The notes below the pieces were generated by a model that saw nothing but the letters and a program-made list of their open reading frames with translations, was not told where the DNA came from and made no database searches. Made by a program: the position numbers and the translations under genes. From NCBI RefSeq assembly GCF_027942865.1, contig NC_134515.1, forward strand, positions 31,052,449 to 31,116,448: a stretch of DNA of 64,000 nt, in the 5' to 3' direction. Every line of letters begins with the position of its first letter. Position 1 is the stretch's first letter. Shown piece after piece: positions 62,698-64,000 of this stretch. The DNA is from Odontesthes bonariensis (Eukaryota; Chordata; Actinopteri; Atheriniformes; Atherinopsidae).

Positions 62698-64000
62698 CTG
62701 AGAATTTAGAAGAATTTTCTAATCACAAGAAAAGCATCTTGGTAACATTTTAATTTGAATCAGGGATTGTTATAATGCAATTTCTTTTGTGTGCATGCTC
62801 AGTGGTTTGGCAAAGAGTGACAGGTGAAGGAAGCCAGCGTTACTCGAACATATGAAGGAAGCTTTTTCTGTAGTGGAGTTAGCATCAAGGTGCTCAGATT
62901 AGCAAGTTTACATTTAGACTGACCATTTAAGCAATCATAGGGAAAACTCGCTGCACTATATAAGTCAGTAAGTTTGTAACAAGACCTGTTGGACAAGAAC
63001 TAATGACAATGATGTATCTGTTCTGCCTCAACCCGAGCAAAAGCTTGTCTTAAATTGTCAAGGTGCATTCTTCTCTCTTTCTTTAGAAAAGAATCATCGA
63101 TAAATATCATCACGAACAGATGATACTCCTCTTTTACTTTATTTATCATCAAAGAAAATTATTTTGCTGCTGTATAAATACATTTAATGATAAACAACAA
63201 AATAAAACAAAATAGAATAAAATCAATTGACAAACTTTTGAAAAGTTTAAGTGTAACAGAGAACAGAGAGAGATGTGGTTGAAATCTTTAGAGATTGCCA
63301 TGAATGGATCAAGGAACTGTTGATATCACACTCAGCATTGTTATTTAACATTTGCAGCCAAAAATTCAACATCTGGCGTGCAAAGATGCTTCTTCTTTAT
63401 GATATGTCCAGGCATAACTTGGGCCATTGTAAAGCTGTTTCATTGCTGCTCCAACTGTCAAAAGAATTTCCCCATCGGCATGATTATGGATTATAACATG
63501 TAAAAAAGAATTACCAGCAGAAATCATTCCATTGCCACAAAGTCTTTCAAACAACAGCTTTTTTTCTTTTACAAAAAAACTATGTGAAAAATCTCAAGAA
63601 GATACAAAGAAAGACTCAACATGTCCAGAGCTGCTACAGCAGGTTGCCAATAGTGTAGCACTTTCTAGAATGAAAAAGAGTCCTTAGAATAGAATAAAAC
63701 GATTCCTTACGACTGTCTGGAAATAGTACAAGCGTTGAGCAGCCTCTCCAAATATCTCTTGTAAAAATGTCAGCTCCACTCATATTGCCATCTTGTTTCT
63801 GTGCTCACAGCCTCAAAGTCTTAGTAGGTCTGGTTGGCCATAACCCCAGCCCCAGCCCCTGACCTAAGCAGTTATTTGCCTTGGTATGGCAAAGGTTTGG
63901 TAGCAATATATATATATATATTTTTTTTGGAGCAGGAGCCAGGGCTTTGGTGGCTGAAACAGAAATAACTGGTTCTAAATTAGGTTCTCTGAACCAGCAC
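62698..64000. other. Right end of window, no gene recognised
   Basis: AT-rich, with the paralogous segment at 63225-63660 and a short (TA)n at 63907-63920. No marchf9 RING-CH exon could be found here on the minus strand. Confidence 0.5.
63225..63660. repeat. Diverged paralogous segment, copy B
   Basis: Homologous and collinear to 44335-45080 (see that entry). AACATGTCCAGAGCTGCTAC matches AACATGTCCAGTGCTGCTGC. It lies in the probable marchf9 intron or upstream region. Confidence 0.7.

Overview
The window is vertebrate nuclear DNA, almost certainly from a teleost fish. It carries multi-exon genes with GT-AG introns whose encoded proteins match the tetrapod families. The introns and gaps are filled with mobile elements typical of fish: Tc1-like, PIF/Harbinger, L2, Rex/RTE and R2-type LINEs, a tRNA-derived SINE, a Ty3/Gypsy element and MITEs. 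The species cannot be named from the sequence.

Four conserved genes lie on the minus strand. From left to right they are: tmbim6 (Bax inhibitor-1; first noncoding exon plus three coding exons, the rest beyond the left edge), ctdsp2 (complete, 7 coding exons, 262 codons) with a mir-26a hairpin in its fourth intron, slc11a2 (DMT1/NRAMP2 divalent-metal transporter; 16 coding exons, 588 codons) and marchf9 (last two coding exons only; the RING-CH exons are not visible). In human these genes are spread over 12q13-q14, and a matching set of paralogues (TMBIM1, CTDSP1, SLC11A1, MARCHF4) sits on 2q35. The window therefore preserves a compact ancestral linkage group.

Region by region: 1-4130 is tmbim6. 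4845-13440 is ctdsp2 with a long 3' UTR, mir-26a and a promoter region. 13.4-18.7 kb is gene-free apart from a long (GA)n tract and one interspersed repeat. 18.7-39.4 kb is slc11a2, whose introns hold an R2-type LINE fragment between 187-bp direct repeats, MITEs, LINE pieces and a nested helicase-bearing DNA element. 39.7-47.2 kb is a mobile-element cluster: a long palindromic element, a Harbinger derivative, a second helicase-element remnant, two Tc1 relics and a SINE. 48.6-49.9 kb is the 3' end of marchf9. 50-62.7 kb is a pile of retroelements: an L1-type fragment, a Ty3/Gypsy chromovirus interrupted by two insertions, an L2 LINE with its own insertion, and a nearly intact 5'-truncated RTE-type LINE. 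The last 1.3 kb has no gene, but contains a diverged copy of sequence also present at 44.3-45.1 kb.

The four host genes do not form an operon-like unit. Their known roles are ER stress/calcium handling, phosphatase and co-expressed microRNA, iron uptake, and membrane-protein ubiquitination. The least explained parts are the 187-bp direct repeats around the R2-type fragment, the two RecQ-like helicase remnants truncated before or at Walker A, the 2.15-kb insert in the Gypsy integrase, and the paired repeat on both sides of the marchf9 exons.
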